Below, piece by piece: positions 23,731 through 34,906 of a stretch of 64,000 nucleotides of DNA. Numbering within the stretch: the stretch's first letter is position 1; the number at the start of each line of letters is the position of its first letter. Below the pieces are notes generated by a model. It was not told the origin of the DNA, made no database searches, and saw only the letters and a program-made list of their open reading frames with translations. The translations under genes were made by a program, and so were the position numbers. Source of the DNA: Myxocyprinus asiaticus (taxonomy: Eukaryota > Chordata > Actinopteri > Cypriniformes > Catostomidae). The stretch lies in assembly GCF_019703515.2 (NCBI RefSeq), contig NC_059346.1, forward strand, positions 16,213,001 through 16,277,000, read 5' to 3'.

Positions 23731-23910
23731 TTCCCTATCTGTCACTCACTCGACGTTGTGTCGATGTAGTGACACTAGGGGTCACTCTTGGGAGCCCGAG
23801 ACACCTCTAGTCTTTGATAAAAGGCCAATGAAAATTGGCGAGTGGTATTTGCATGCCACTCCCCCGGACATACGGGTATAAAAGGAGCTGGTATGCAACC
23901 ACTCATTCAG
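23731..23910 (+). repeat. DIRS copy A left inverted terminal repeat
   Basis: From about CGTTGTGTCGATGTAGTGAC (23753) to GCAACCACTCATTCAG (23895-23910) this matches the reverse complement of the copy B right end (34175-34340) with few differences. The outermost ~22 bp (TTCCCTATCTGTCACTCACT...) are specific to the left tip and appear again, complemented, in the copy B internal complementary region. Confidence 0.88.
23825..23884 (+). promoter_or_regulatory. Promoter-like cluster inside the DIRS terminal repeat
   Basis: Within 60 bp are an inverted CCAAT pair (CCAATGAAAATTGG), the octamer ATTTGCAT (23847-23854) and TATAAAAG (23877-23884). The order and spacing fit an RNA polymerase II core promoter driving plus-strand transcription. 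The octamer and TATA box recur in copies B and C. Activity is inferred. Confidence 0.65.
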
Positions 23911-23985
23911 ATTTTCTCTTCGGAGCCGAACGGTCATGCTCACTGAGCTGAATTCCCACGACTGTTCATTCACTTCTGCTGGATC

Positions 23986-24734
23986 TGATGCCGCATTTCA
24001 GCGGCTTCTCCCTCCTCTGCACTGGTGCACTGCAGAGAATGCCCCTGGGCGCTTCGACAGAAATAAAAGAGTATATTTCTCTAAAAGAGTATATTTCTCT
24101 AAAAGAGTGGCACACACGGAACGTCTTTTTAAAGACGCGTCTTTCTAAAGATACTTTTCCGATTGTGTGTTATTCCTGGTTGCGCTCGTTATCTCTCGCC
24201 TTCTGATGGTCACGATCACTGTCTTTCGTGTCTAGGCACTGCTCACGCGGAGACAGCGTTCGTGGATGGTCATGTTCTCATTGCGAGGACATGTCCATGG
24301 CAACGTTGAGGTCGCGGCTCGCCTTTGTAAGAAAGCAAGCCACCCCAGAGGCTCCCCGCCTCGGTCCTTTTACCCACGGGTATGAGGCCAGCGCGGCTAG
24401 CACTGGGGGCGATTTGGGGACCCCAATGGGACCACCTCTGCCGGGTATCCCCCCGCGGACCTCCCATTCCCCAGCACGCTCGTCTGCCCCGATCGGGCTT
24501 CCGGATGAGTCCAACGGCTCGTCTCACGGCGAGTTCGACCTCTTATTCGGAGCCCACAAATGTGATGAGCTCTCGAGCGCAGCATCGGAGAGCGGGCTCG
24601 TCCAGTCGGAAGCCTCAGCTGGGCTCCTCCCTTCGGGGACGACTGCCCAGTCACAGGCTGACGCGGCGATGACAACATGCTTTCCCGGGCAGCCACGAGC
24701 GTCGGCTAGAGTGGAACCCTCTGCTCTTCCCTGA
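23986..24734 (+). pseudogene. DIRS copy A gag remnant
   Basis: The start MPHFSGFSLLCTGALQRMPL matches the copy B start. Near 24230, CLGTAHAETAFVDG corresponds to the copy B cysteine/histidine motif, but the frame is shifted around it. The longest piece, 24228-24734 (168 codons), includes LPGIPPRTSHSPARSSAPIG and the acidic SSHGEFDLLFGAHKCDELS segment shared with copy B. Several frameshifts and stops make it non-functional. Confidence 0.75.
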
Positions 24735-25606
24735 ACCCTCGCGGCTCAGTGATTGGTTCCTGGGCTCGCAGCGCCACTCAAAGCCACACCCCGCCCCCGT
24801 TCCTTTCTTCCCGGAAGTGCATGAAGAGCTGACAAGGTCGTGGGAGGCACTTTTTACTGCCTGGTCCCGATCTTTTCAGCTTCCCCACCCTCACTACCCT
24901 CGATGGTGGGACGGCCAAGGCCTATTCGTCAATCCCCGGTGGATAAAGGCACTCGTGGTGCAAATATGCCCGCAGAGCGCCGCCACCTGGTGCGAGTGCC
25001 CAAAGCCCCCGTCCAAGGCCTGTAGGTTTACGTCGTCTCTGACGGCCAAGGCCTACAGTGCCACTGGACAAGCCGCCTCCGCCCTGCACACCATGGCTCT
25101 CCTGCAAATCAGCCAAGGCACTAAAGGAACTGCACGAAGTTAGTTCCGCCCCGGGATTGATGCAGGAACTGCGCTCGGTGACCGACCTCGCTCTCCGAGC
25201 GACGGAGGTCATGGCGCGGTCTCTCGGGTGGACGATGGCCACACTAGTGTCCAGGAGAGCCACCTTTGGCTCAACGTGGTCGAGATTGGCGAGGCCAACA
25301 AGACACGGTTCCTTGCTGCCCCCATTTCCCAGATGGGCCTATTTGACAAAACCATCGAGGACTTTGCCCAGCAGTTCTTGACAGTGGAGCAGTAGACGGA
25401 TGCTAGCCGGCATATCCTGCCCCGGCATGGCTCAAGATCCCGCACCCCATCTACTCATCGCCAAGGGCGTCCCCCTGCGGCCCTCCCCTTCGGCCTGGCC
25501 CTGGCGTGGAGCCCACCGCAGGAAGCAGATGCCACCCGTCTCGCGGCCGCCCAGAACCCGTGAAAGGCTTCAAAGTGCCCTTGAGACGGGCGACCCAGGG
25601 ACAACG

Positions 25607-27757
25607 ATTAACAGATTCATCTGAATAATATAACAAATATTTGTACGACTGATTATCCAAAAAGCACAAGGATAAAGTGACATTTTAAATAAACAAATCC
25701 AAAATTACAACAAATGAATGAATCTGTGCAGCCAAAATTTCTAAAGTGTAAACCTTATGAATGAAAATGTGCACAGTGTGATTTCAGATCGGATAGATGC
25801 GCTCTCAACGTTTGCGGTCTCCGTTAATTGTTCGCGTCTGGAGCTTGTCAAGTATAACATTAACTAAGACATGACATCATATACACTTTCCACTTCTTGA
25901 AATGTCTATGTTAATGTATCACACAATTCACACGTAATGATTCCCATATATTCATGTATAGCCTAAACCTGAGCACAATGTTAAATTCCTGACCTGAAGT
26001 CATTTAACGTAGGAGTTCATCTTTCCGACTCTTAAAGTTGACCACATTTATATCCATATCAGCGATTAAGGTTATTAACTGGTTAAGACTTTATTCCAAA
26101 AAAAGTTAAAATGCTCCATAAGGGTTAAATATTCCATAGAGTATTCATCTATTAGGAATATTCCTCCCTATGTAACACGAGGAAACTGAAACATGCTCCG
26201 TCTTTTTTTCTTCTTCTTCTTTAAATTTGAAAATGTTGTGTTCTTGAACTCTGGTAAGGTGCTATATAAATTTAACATTATTATTATTAGTATTATTATT
26301 ATTTAACTAAATAATGGTGTCCTATCGTAAAAATTCCTGATAAATTTAAGGGACTTTCACCTGTTGGTAGGCTATACTGATTTTATTTTAATGTTTGAAT
26401 TTGTATTTATTATTCACTGCAAAATGTGTGCTTGACATTTCACATTTTGTTTGACACCTCCAGAATAATGTTGTTATACGTGCACAGACAAACAAAAATT
26501 CAATTTCATGCAGATATTAATATCTGAAATACCAGGAGAAACCATAACATATTCCACAGTTAATGTAGCCTAAAATTCAGCTTCATATGGTAAGAAAAAA
26601 AAAAAAGAAAGAATAAAATAATATTTTTTTAAATAATAATAATAATTATTATTAAGCTATTATTATGAAAAGGCATATACAAGACATATTTTATTAATAG
26701 AAACTATAAATTTAAGAGTAACACTAAAAAATGTCATTTAGTTTTGACGTACTTCCGGTTTAAGCCCCACCCACACCCGGTTCTATCCGAATACAGAGAC
26801 AGATACAGATCATTTTGTCATATGAACAGATACAGATACAAATACAGACAATGGCTTTGCTGCACACTACTACTTGATAAACTTTTATTTATTTTTTTTA
26901 TTTTTTATTTTTTTTTTGATTAATTAGAAGTGGAAAATTATTAAAAATACAAAGGCAAAAAGATGAATGAGAATTAAAGGATTAAAAAATATTTAGCAGA
27001 AAAGGCTTTGCTGGCCCTGAGAATTTGCCACAGCGATTGAGCTACGATTGTTTGTTCTCGTTGAAAATAAAAAGTCTGACTGCTACCAATAAATTCACCT
27101 TCCTGGAAATCTTGATAAAAGAGGCTCACCAACACACAAACACTCATCTGTATGCCCACACACACAGCTTTCATTTTCATCAAAATCTTTGGGGTTTGTG
27201 AGTAAAACAATCATCCTAAGCAGATAGCTTTATTTCCTCCCTCAAAGCGCACAGGTCTATCCTTCATCATTTATTTACTCTTCCATTTCTCTCATTCACA
27301 AGAGTAGGTCAACTCTCAGTCTTCATCTTCATCATCATCATTGTCATATTGTTCCATCTGTCTTTCACATTACCCCCGACACACATACGCATATTTTATC
27401 TTTCTCTTGAAGACACAAACATTCATTTCTACGTATGTTCTGTACTCTGTGTGTATGTACTATGGGAACTAAATGATCCCCAAAAGTTAACTATATCTGA
27501 CAAAACCTCACTTTGGGGACATCTTGAATTGCAAAGTCGATTCATAAAGTGGGGTCTGTTCCACAGCCTAGTGAGCTGCCTCACTGTCTCCTGCCTACAA
27601 ACAGTATGTAGCTGCCTTATAAGAGACCGGCGGCAACTCTGCATATCATTCAAATGGTGCTCCTCATGTACAGCGCATGGGAAACTCGACTCACAAGTGA
27701 TTTCAATACAGGTGACACAAGAGGAACAATGCGATACACTATTGAGCGTACAGTAAG
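25607..27757. other. Intronic DNA, nothing recognised
   Basis: AT-rich, with TTATTA runs (26278-26300, 26635-26660). No exon or complete element identified. Confidence 0.5.
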
Positions 27758-28762
27758 CAGTGTTTCCCCATATGAATTTTGCAGTGGTGCTGTGCCACTG
27801 AATTATGAGCGCCACTGTTGGGATTTCACATGTTTATTTTAACATTCTTGACGCAACATAATGCTTGCCAGCCCCAGTCAGCTGTGCGCTTTGTACACTG
27901 CGAAAGAGACACCACCACAAACAAATACACACACTTACTCACAGTGACGTAACCGCATAACAACACGTATCAAACTTGCTTCACTTCAAGTGTCCTGCAA
28001 GCTCATTTCTGAAACGTAGGATGGCAGGGGATTGCAACATTTCACTGAACAATCAGTTAGCGCTTTCCTCGTGAATATTAATTAGCATTCCTCTGTCATC
28101 TGTATGTTCTGGAGCACATTTTGCTCACTTCAAAAGAGGAATGAAACAGCGCTTCAACACGGCTTAATCATAGCAGCATGAGGGCAGATCAGGTGCGGTA
28201 ATTCGCGGACTGGTCTAAACCAAACAGACTATTTTAAATGCGCTTGTGAATCAGTGAGATGCATGGCGGGGATTGCGAAACCCATTTGAATGCGGTACAG
28301 AATTGTCTGTTGCAAAACTCTTATGTCTCGGTGATGAAACTAGTTCAAAACAAAGAGCCCCCACATTCTAAATGACACAGACAAAGAAAACAGAAGAAAA
28401 CATAAATTAGAAGGCTTTTCAATTCTCAGATCACAATGCTTACAAAACTTTACCATGGATTTACTGCAGCAACAGTAACTGTACTGTATTACCTATGGTA
28501 GTTGTGATAGAAAAAATTTCTAAATGTATTTAGACTGCTGTTTTTCATTACAAAAATGCCATAGTTCTTTATTAAGAAACCATAGTTACCAACCATGGTA
28601 GTGAGGAGCCATGCATGGTTTTACCTATGGTTACCATGAACTATAACAGATATCATTGTTAAAACTATGGATACTATGGAAGAACTATGGTGCATTTTCA
28701 TAATTATGGACCAAGCTATCAGTTCCCTGTCACTCACTCGACAATGAAAATTGGCGAGTGGT

Positions 28763-28800
28763 ATTTGCATGCCATTCCCCCAGACATATGGGTATAAAAG
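28763..28800 (+). promoter_or_regulatory. Promoter-like octamer and TATA in the copy B left repeat
   Basis: ATTTGCAT at 28763-28770 and TATAAAAG at 28793-28800, the same spacing as in copy A. The upstream half of the CCAAT pair is mutated (ACAAT), while ATTGG remains at 28750. Confidence 0.6.
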
Positions 28801-28893
28801 GAGCTGGCGTGCAACCACTCATTCAGATTTTCTCTTTGGAGCCGAACAGTTGATGTTACTGAGCTGACTGTTCATTCACATCTGCTGGATCTG

Positions 28894-29739
28894 ATGCCGC
28901 ATTTCAGCGGCTTCTCCCTCCTCTGCACTGGTGCACTGCAGAGAACACCCCTGGGTGCTTCGGCAGAAAAAAGAGAGTACATTTTCCTGAAAGACTATAT
29001 TTCTCTAAAAGAGCGGCACACACGGAACGTCTTTTTAAAGACGCATCTTTTTAAAGATGCCTTTTCGTTTGTGTGTTATTCCTGGTTGCGGTCGTTACCT
29101 CTCAACTTCAGAAAGTCACGATCACTGTCTTACATGTGTCTGGGCGTGACCCACAAGGAGACAGCGTTCGTGGATGGTTCATGTTCTCACTGCGAGAACA
29201 TGACCATGGCAAAGCCGCGAGGCTTGCTTTCTTAAGAAAAATCGTATCTATTTCCTTCTACCTACGGGTATGAGGCCAGCACGGCTAGCACTGGGGGCGA
29301 TTTGGGGACCCCAATGGGACCGCCTCTGCCAGGTATCCCCCCACGGACCTCCCATTCCCCAGCACGCTCGTCTGCCCCGATCGGGCTTCCGGATGAGTCC
29401 ACCGGCTCGTCTCACGGCGAGTTCGACCACTTGTTCGGAGCCCGCGAAGCTGATGAGCTCTCGAGCGCAGCATCGGAGAGCAGGCTTGTCCAGTTGGACA
29501 CAGAAGCCTCAGCTGGGCTCCTCCCTTCGGGGACAATTGCACAGTCACAGGCTGATGCGGAAATGACGGACATGCTTTCCCGGGCGGCCGCGAGCATTGG
29601 GCTAGAGTGGAACCCTCCACTCTCCCCCGAACCCTCACGGCTCGATGATTGGTTCCTGGGCTCGCAGCGCCTCTCAAAGCAGCCACGCCCCGCTCCAGTG
29701 CCTTTCTTCCCGGAAGTGCACGAGGAGCTGACAAAATAG
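28894..29739 (+). pseudogene. DIRS copy B gag-like gene, disrupted
   Basis: The first frame (28894-29235) starts MPHFSGFSLLCTGALQRTPL and contains CLGVTHKETAFVDGSCSHCE, whose Cys-His-Cys-Cys spacing resembles the zinc-binding motif of DIRS gag proteins. A stop near 29233 and a frame change precede the second piece (29302-29739). That piece has a proline-rich start, the acidic SSHGEFDHLFGAREADELSS segment and a C-terminal RLDDWFLGSQRLSK. It probably encoded the structural protein. Frameshifts and stops indicate it is dead. Confidence 0.75.
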
Positions 29740-30859
29740 TGGGAGGCACCTTTTACTGCCCAATCCCGATTTCTCAGTTCCCCCGCCCTCACTACCCTCG
29801 ATGGTGGGGCGGCCAGGGGCTATATGGCGATTCACCCAGTGGATAAGGCGCTCGCGGTGCACCTATAACCGCAGAGCGCTGCCACCTGGCGCAGATGCCC
29901 AAAGCTCCCGTCCAAGCCCTGTAGGTTCACGTCGTCCCTGACGGCCAAAGCCTACAGTGCTGCTGGACAAGCCACCTCTGCCCTGCACGCCATGGCTCTC
30001 CTGCAGGTCCACCAAGCCAAGGTGCTAAAAGAACTGCACGAGGGTAGTTCCGCCCCAGATCTGATGCAGGAACTGCGCTCAGCGACCGAAGGTCATGGCG
30101 TGGTCTCTCGGGCGGGCGATGTCCACATTAGTGGTCCAGGAGCACCACCTGTGGCTCAACCTGGTCGAGATGGGTGAGGCCGACAAGACACGGTTCCTTG
30201 CTGCCCCTATCTCCCAGGCTGGCCTATTCGGCGACACCTTCAAGGACTTTGCCCAGCAGTTCTCGACGGTGAAGCAGCAGACGGAGGCTATCCGGCATAT
30301 CCTGCCCTGGCGCGGCTCAAGATCCTGCACCCATCTGCTCGTCGCCAAGGGCATCCCCCAGCGGTGACTGCACCGGCTCCGCCACAGCCCGCCCCTTCGG
30401 CCTGGCCCCGGAGTGGACCCCACCGCCACCCGTCTCATTGCCAGCCACTAAGAACCCACGAAGGGCTTCAAAGCGCCCCTGAGACGGGCGACCCAGGGTC
30501 AACAAAACCCACTGCGTTGGAGCTGGTAGGAATACCACTCCATCCCCCGGTGGAGGGCTGGGTGGAGAATCTTTTGTTGCCTTTTCATTTGATTTCAGCA
30601 CATGCCCAAGTGGCTGCGGTACCCAACAGTTCACCAAAAGAGTGGTTTCCTCCTTCCCTGGGTCAAATACCCGGTGTACACGGCCGTCATCACGACCACA
30701 TCAACCTTTTTACCCTTGCAGGACTGGCGCTACAGTGGCAGACTCCCCGCCCCTGCATGCCCAGCTGTGGCACACATCCGCCCCCGATGTGACAGCCTCC
30801 ACGGGTTGCGAGGACAGGCCTCTTCCTCCCCCATCCCAGGCTGTTCCGAGGGTGGTCAC

Positions 30860-32440
30860 AAGGAGCAAGGTAAGTGCTTCAATATCCCTAGACTCAGCAC
30901 AGCCACGACATGGTGTGGCACCTCGAGCTCCGCCCCACCGCGAGGCCCCACCAGCCGGTACGTCCGACGAGGTTGTCCCTTTGATCCCTCTCATGTGGAA
31001 CTTGGATCGCACGGAACTTGGATGCATGGCTTGCGCTTTCCAATCTGTCGCGATGGCTGGTCTGGACTGTCCGACTCGGCTACACGATTCAGTTCACCAG
31101 GTGTCTGCCCAGGTTCACCTTGGTGAAGGACGAAAACGCTGCTACCATGCGCGCGGAGATCGCCACCCTCCTATGGAAGGGTGCGATAGAACCTGTCCCT
31201 CCGGCTGAGATGAAGAAGGAGTTTTACAGCCCCTACTTCACCGAAAAAAGGCGGTGGGTTGCGGCCAATCTTGGACCTGCGAGTACTGAAATGGGCTTTA
31301 CACAGACTCCTGTTCAAGATGCTGATGCAAAAACGCATTCTGGCGAGCGTCCGGCATGAAGATTGATTCGCGGCAGTAGATCTGAAGGACGTGTACTTTC
31401 ACGTCTCGATTATACCTCGACACAGACCCTTCCTCCGGTTTACATTCGAGGGTCGGACGTATCAGTACAAGGTCCTTCCTTTCGGTCTGGCCTTGTCCCC
31501 TTGCGTCTTCACGAAGGTCATTCGCATTCTCAACTATCTCGATGATTGGCTAATCCTAGCTCACTCTCGGGACATGTTGTGTGCACACAGGGACTTGGTG
31601 CTCTCGCACCTCAGCCGATTACGGCTTCGGGTCAACTGGGTAAAGAGCAAGCTCCTCCCGGTTAAGAGCATCTCTTTTCTCGGTTTGGAGTTGGACTCAG
31701 TCTCATTGACAGCGCGCCTCACGAACGAGCGCATACAATCGGTGCTGACCTGTTTGAAGGCGTTCAAACAGAAAACAGCGGTTCCACTGAAACTCTTTCA
31801 GAGGCTCCTGGGGCATATGGCATCCTCAGCAGTGGCCACCCTGCTCGGGTTGATGCATATGATATCGCTTCAGCACTGGCTTCAGACTCGAGTCCCGAGA
31901 TGGGCATGGCGCTGCGGGACACATAGTGTGGTTATCACGCCGGTCTGTAACCGCCTTTTCAGCCCTTGGACCGACCTCACGTTTCTACGGGCAGGCGTTC
32001 CCCTAGAGCAGGTCTCCAGGCGCGTCGTGGTCACGACAGATGCCTCCAAAACGGGCTGGGGCACTATTTGCAATGGGCATGCAGCCGCCGGCTTATGGAC
32101 GGGCCCGCGGCTGGGTTGGCACATCAACTGCCTCGAGTTGCTGGTAATTCTGCTCGCCCTGCGGAGGTTCCGGCCATTGATCCAGGGCAAGCACATGTTA
32201 GTTCGGACAGACAACACGGCAACGGTAGCATATGTCAACCGCCAAGGCGGGCTGTGCTCTCGTTGTATGTCACAACTCGCCCGCCGTCTCCTCCTCTGTA
32301 GTCAGCAGCACCTCAAGTCGCTGCGAGCCACTCACATCCCGGGCGACCTCAACACTGCAGCGGATGCGCTGTCATGGCAGGTTACCCTCAGGGGAGAGTG
32401 GAGACTCTACCCACATGTGGTCCAGCTGATCTGGAGTTGA
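30860..32440 (+). pseudogene. DIRS copy B reverse transcriptase and RNase H, partly intact
   Basis: Upstream pieces in several frames (30860-31390) match the N-terminal RT region, for example EIATLLWKGAIEPVPPAEMK near 31157-31216. In the main frame a TGA interrupts just before FAAVDLKDVYFHVS (first catalytic Asp), after which 350 codons are open. These hold VLPFGLALSPCVF, YLDDWLILAHSRD (the catalytic DD pair), and the RNase H blocks TTDASKTGWG, NCLELLVILLALRRF, RTDNTATVAY and ATHIPGDLNTAADALS. About a dozen residues are missing between FTKV and RILNYLDDW relative to the family as I recall it. Strongly diagnostic of DIRS polymerases. Confidence 0.93.
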
Positions 32441-32639
32441 TTTGGACAGGCACAGGTAGACCTGTTCGCCTCCCAAGAATCCTCCCACTGCCCACTCTGG
32501 TACGCCCTGACCGAGGTATCTCTCGGCATAGATGCGCTGGCACACAGCTGGCCCCCTGGCCTGCACAAATATGCATTTCCCCCAGTGAGCCTACTTGCAC
32601 AGACTCTGTGCAAGGTCAGGGAGAATGAGGAGCAGGTTG

Positions 32640-33217
32640 TCCTGGTAGCACCCTACTGGCCAACCCAGACGTGGTTCTAGGACCTCACGCTCCTCGTGAC
32701 AGACTCCTCTGGAGTTCGGTCCGGGCTACTCTCACGTGATCTTGAGACCCTGACCGGGTTATGTGCCCAAGGTTCCCACGACCCCTTTTAGGGACCAGGT
32801 GGTGAACCTGCAAGCGCTGCCCCAGGAGGAGGCAGACCCAGCCCTGTCGTTGTTGTGTCTGGTGTGCGCTTTATGCATCTATTTGGATCGCACGCAGAGC
32901 TTTAGGATCTCTGAGCAGCTCTTGTCTGCTTTGGTGCACAGTGGAAAGGAAGTGCTGTCTCCAAGTAGAGGATCGGCCACTGGCTCATTGACGCCATAGC
33001 TATGGCATATCACGCCCAGGACATGCCGCCCCCAGTAGGGCTACGTGCCCATTCTACCAGGGGTGTAGCGGCCTCCTGGGCCCTGGCCAGGGCTGCCTCT
33101 CTAACAGACATTTGCAGAGCAGCGGGCTGGGCAACACCCAACACCTTTGCGAGGTTCTACAACCTTCGGATGGAACCGGTTTCATCCCGGGTGGTGGCAC
33201 GCAATACAAGCGGATAA
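32640..33217 (+). pseudogene. DIRS copy B tyrosine recombinase, N-terminal half deleted
   Basis: Relative to copy C, about 590 bp are lost at roughly 32703, removing the N-terminal domain and the first catalytic arginine. The remaining C-terminal part has YVPKVPTTPFRDQVVN-type sequence, a frame break near 32998, then LRAHSTRGVAASWALA (the His-x-x-Arg box) and FARFYNLRMEPVSS (catalytic Tyr). This enzyme class joins circular cDNA to the genome. This copy cannot encode an active enzyme. Confidence 0.88.
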
Positions 33218-33219
33218 GC

Positions 33220-33985
33220 CCGGGATAGCCGGCCAGGTGTATCGCTTGCACATAGCGCCTTTCACCTCCTCTGAGCTGAAGACGTGCCCCATTAATTCCC
33301 AGTAGTGTTCACAAACTATGTTCCCTGGTTGACTTCCTCCGAGCCCTGTGGCAGTCGATTTTTCAGAGAGACTCACTGCTGGCCCAGTACACGTGCTAAC
33401 TAAGGGCCCTGTTCTGGGGTAGGTGCTCCGCATGTGGTGGTTCCTTGTAAGGTAACCCCATGCGATGTATATCTTCCGCTAATTCGTTTCCCTGTTGGCA
33501 AACTGCAACTTCCTTGGGCAGAGCCCCCTCTGCCACAGTCTCCATGTTTGTAGTAACTCCTCCCCCGTTGGGTAGAATCTACCATGAGACTTCTCCACGT
33601 GACATACTTCCGACATAGTTTGGCAAGACCATGTGACATATTTTCCACTTAAATATCACCCCCTCTCTCTCTGGGCGAGGTGTGGTCTCCGCGGTGTCCT
33701 CCCCTTGGGAGTGACACCCCCCGACTAGACCTGGTCGGCCCAGTCGGATATTCTCCCTTTTTTTTAGGGAGTGGAAAAAAAAGAAGGGGAAAAGAGGCCA
33801 CAACTGGGCTACCCTGTCTCTATCTTTTGGGTAGTCTACTTGTCCCCAAAGGGCCATTCGACACTCATAACTATGTTGGGGGAGGTTACATGTCGGCCTG
33901 ATGCGCTGGCTACGAGGCACACAGTTGTCTGCCCGTCACACACCGCCAGTTCATGTAACACATTTCAGCCAGTTGCAGCGTTTTG
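33220..33985 (+). other. DIRS copy B 3' non-coding region
   Basis: Follows the recombinase stop. Highly similar to 60003-60755 in copy C and, inverted, to 57490-58250. Contains GTTCACAAACTATGTTCCCTGG and AGTAACTCCTCCCCC motifs. No coding frame of known family. Confidence 0.8.
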
Positions 33986-33989
33986 TATA

Positions 33990-34105
33990 GGGACCCCTAG
34001 TGTCACTACATCGACACGAAGTCGAGTGAGTGACATATAGGGAACGTCATGGTTACTTGCGTAACCTCCATTCCCTGATGGAGGGAACGAGACATTGTGT
34101 CCCTC
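33990..34105. repeat. DIRS copy B internal complementary region
   Basis: First half: CACTACATCGACAC...GTCGAGTGAGTGACA.ATAGGGAA is the reverse complement of the left tip of copy A (TTCCCTATCTGTCACTCACT...). Second half: GTCATGGTTACTTGCGTAAC...GGGAACGAGAC is the reverse complement of the copy B right tip (ending GTTACGCAAGTAACCATGAC). In DIRS1 such a region templates completion of the termini through a circular intermediate. Confidence 0.88.
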
Positions 34106-34174
34106 CTGCCACAATGCTGAACTACCCGCTGAAATGGCCGGACCTTGTCTCGGCTCCTCAGCATAAAACCTGAA

Positions 34175-34373
34175 TCAGTGGTTGCACGCCAGCTCCTTTT
34201 ATACCCGTATGTCCGGGGGAGTGGCATGCAAATTCCACTCGCCAATTTTCATTGGCCTTTTATCAAAGACCAGAGGTGTCTTGGGCTCCCAAGAGTGACC
34301 CCTAGTGTCACTACATCGACACAACGTCTCGTTCCCTCAATCAGGGAATGGAGGTTACGCAAGTAACCATGAC
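34175..34373 (+). repeat. DIRS copy B right inverted terminal repeat
   Basis: The reverse complement includes TATAAAAGGAGCTGG, ATTTGCAT, the CCAAT...ATTGG pair and GTCGATGTAGTGACACTAGG, matching the copy A left repeat. The outer tip carries the right-specific ~45 bp ending AACCATGAC. Confidence 0.9.
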
Positions 34374-34906
34374 TTTTTCCATCTGTTTAAAATCTGTATT
34401 CTTGTAATGCTCTCTAATTGTAGGAAAATGTAAGTTGTTTTGTTTGCCTTCAGAAATTCCAAGACATGTCTGTAGTTTAATTAGTAGGAGCCTGATGAAA
34501 GGAATCTGTAAAGAAGACCCAACTTATTCACACTGTCAGAATATTTCAATTTAGCCATATAAAAACTAGGTGTTCCTTTTTTCCACAGATGTTAATATCA
34601 TAATTTTCATCTGCATCCCAACCTCAAAATCAATGCAGTACTGTCAAATGTGCATTTCAAGGCATATAACATGTAATATTATTTGCATGGGTGCTACCAA
34701 AGCAGGTGCTGGTGCCACATTTTCAAAGGGCCCTATAAGGGCACAAATAAACCCTGATGTGGCCCAAGCTGAAATTGAGTTTGACACCCCTGTTTTAATC
34801 TATTCTTTGACCAACACGCATTAATATGGGTCCGGCGCTTGTGGATGTGTGCACAACAGCACCGCTGCTGAAAAAATCTTAGGGGAAACACTGGTAAGTA
34901 CAGGAG

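Larger units (their letters stand above)
23731..25606 (+). mobile_element. DIRS-type retrotransposon, copy A: left end only, 3'-truncated
   Basis: Begins TTCCCTATCTGTCACTCACT and carries the left inverted terminal repeat and a decayed gag region closely similar to copy B (28723-30497). Similarity stops at CGACCCAGGG (about 25600), within the region between gag and reverse transcriptase, so RT, RNase H, recombinase and right end are absent. DIRS elements replicate through a circular DNA intermediate and integrate with a tyrosine recombinase, leaving no target duplication; none is seen. Same orientation as copy B. Confidence 0.88.
28723..34373 (+). mobile_element. DIRS-type retrotransposon, copy B: both ends present, coding regions decayed
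   Basis: 5.65 kb. In order: left terminal repeat (shortened internally by ~80 bp), gag-like region, reverse transcriptase with YLDDW, RNase H, C-terminal half of a tyrosine recombinase, 3' non-coding region, an internal complementary region, and the right terminal repeat. The inverted termini plus an internal region complementary to both element tips, together with a tyrosine recombinase, define DIRS elements. Compared with copy C, about 590 bp are missing inside the recombinase. No target duplication is expected or seen. It lies within a hAT-like element, in the teneurin intron, opposite to the host gene. Confidence 0.93.
27758..34893. mobile_element. hAT-like element with CAGTGTTTCCCC ends, split by DIRS copy B
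   Basis: The left end CAGTGTTTCCCCATATGAAT and the right end (complement CAGTGTTTCCCCTAAGATTT) are inverted repeats that continue imperfectly for about 40 bp, including a GTGCTGT motif. Removing DIRS copy B (28723-34373) leaves about 1.5 kb of non-coding DNA. The CAGTG tip suggests hAT, but the flanks (ACAGTAAG and GTAAGTAC) are not a clean 8-bp duplication, so a rearrangement or two separate copies remain possible. A related lone right end lies at about 40440-40462. Confidence 0.6.

Noticed and set aside
27349..27815. Overlapping 128- and 135-codon frames on opposite strands
   Set aside because: No recognisable domain, codons look random, and the frames extend into the start of the hAT-like element.
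34045..34373. Apparent ~330-bp miniature element with 47-bp inverted ends
   Set aside because: The inverted ends are the second half of the DIRS internal complementary region and the DIRS right tip; the same arrangement recurs in copy C as part of the DIRS structure.
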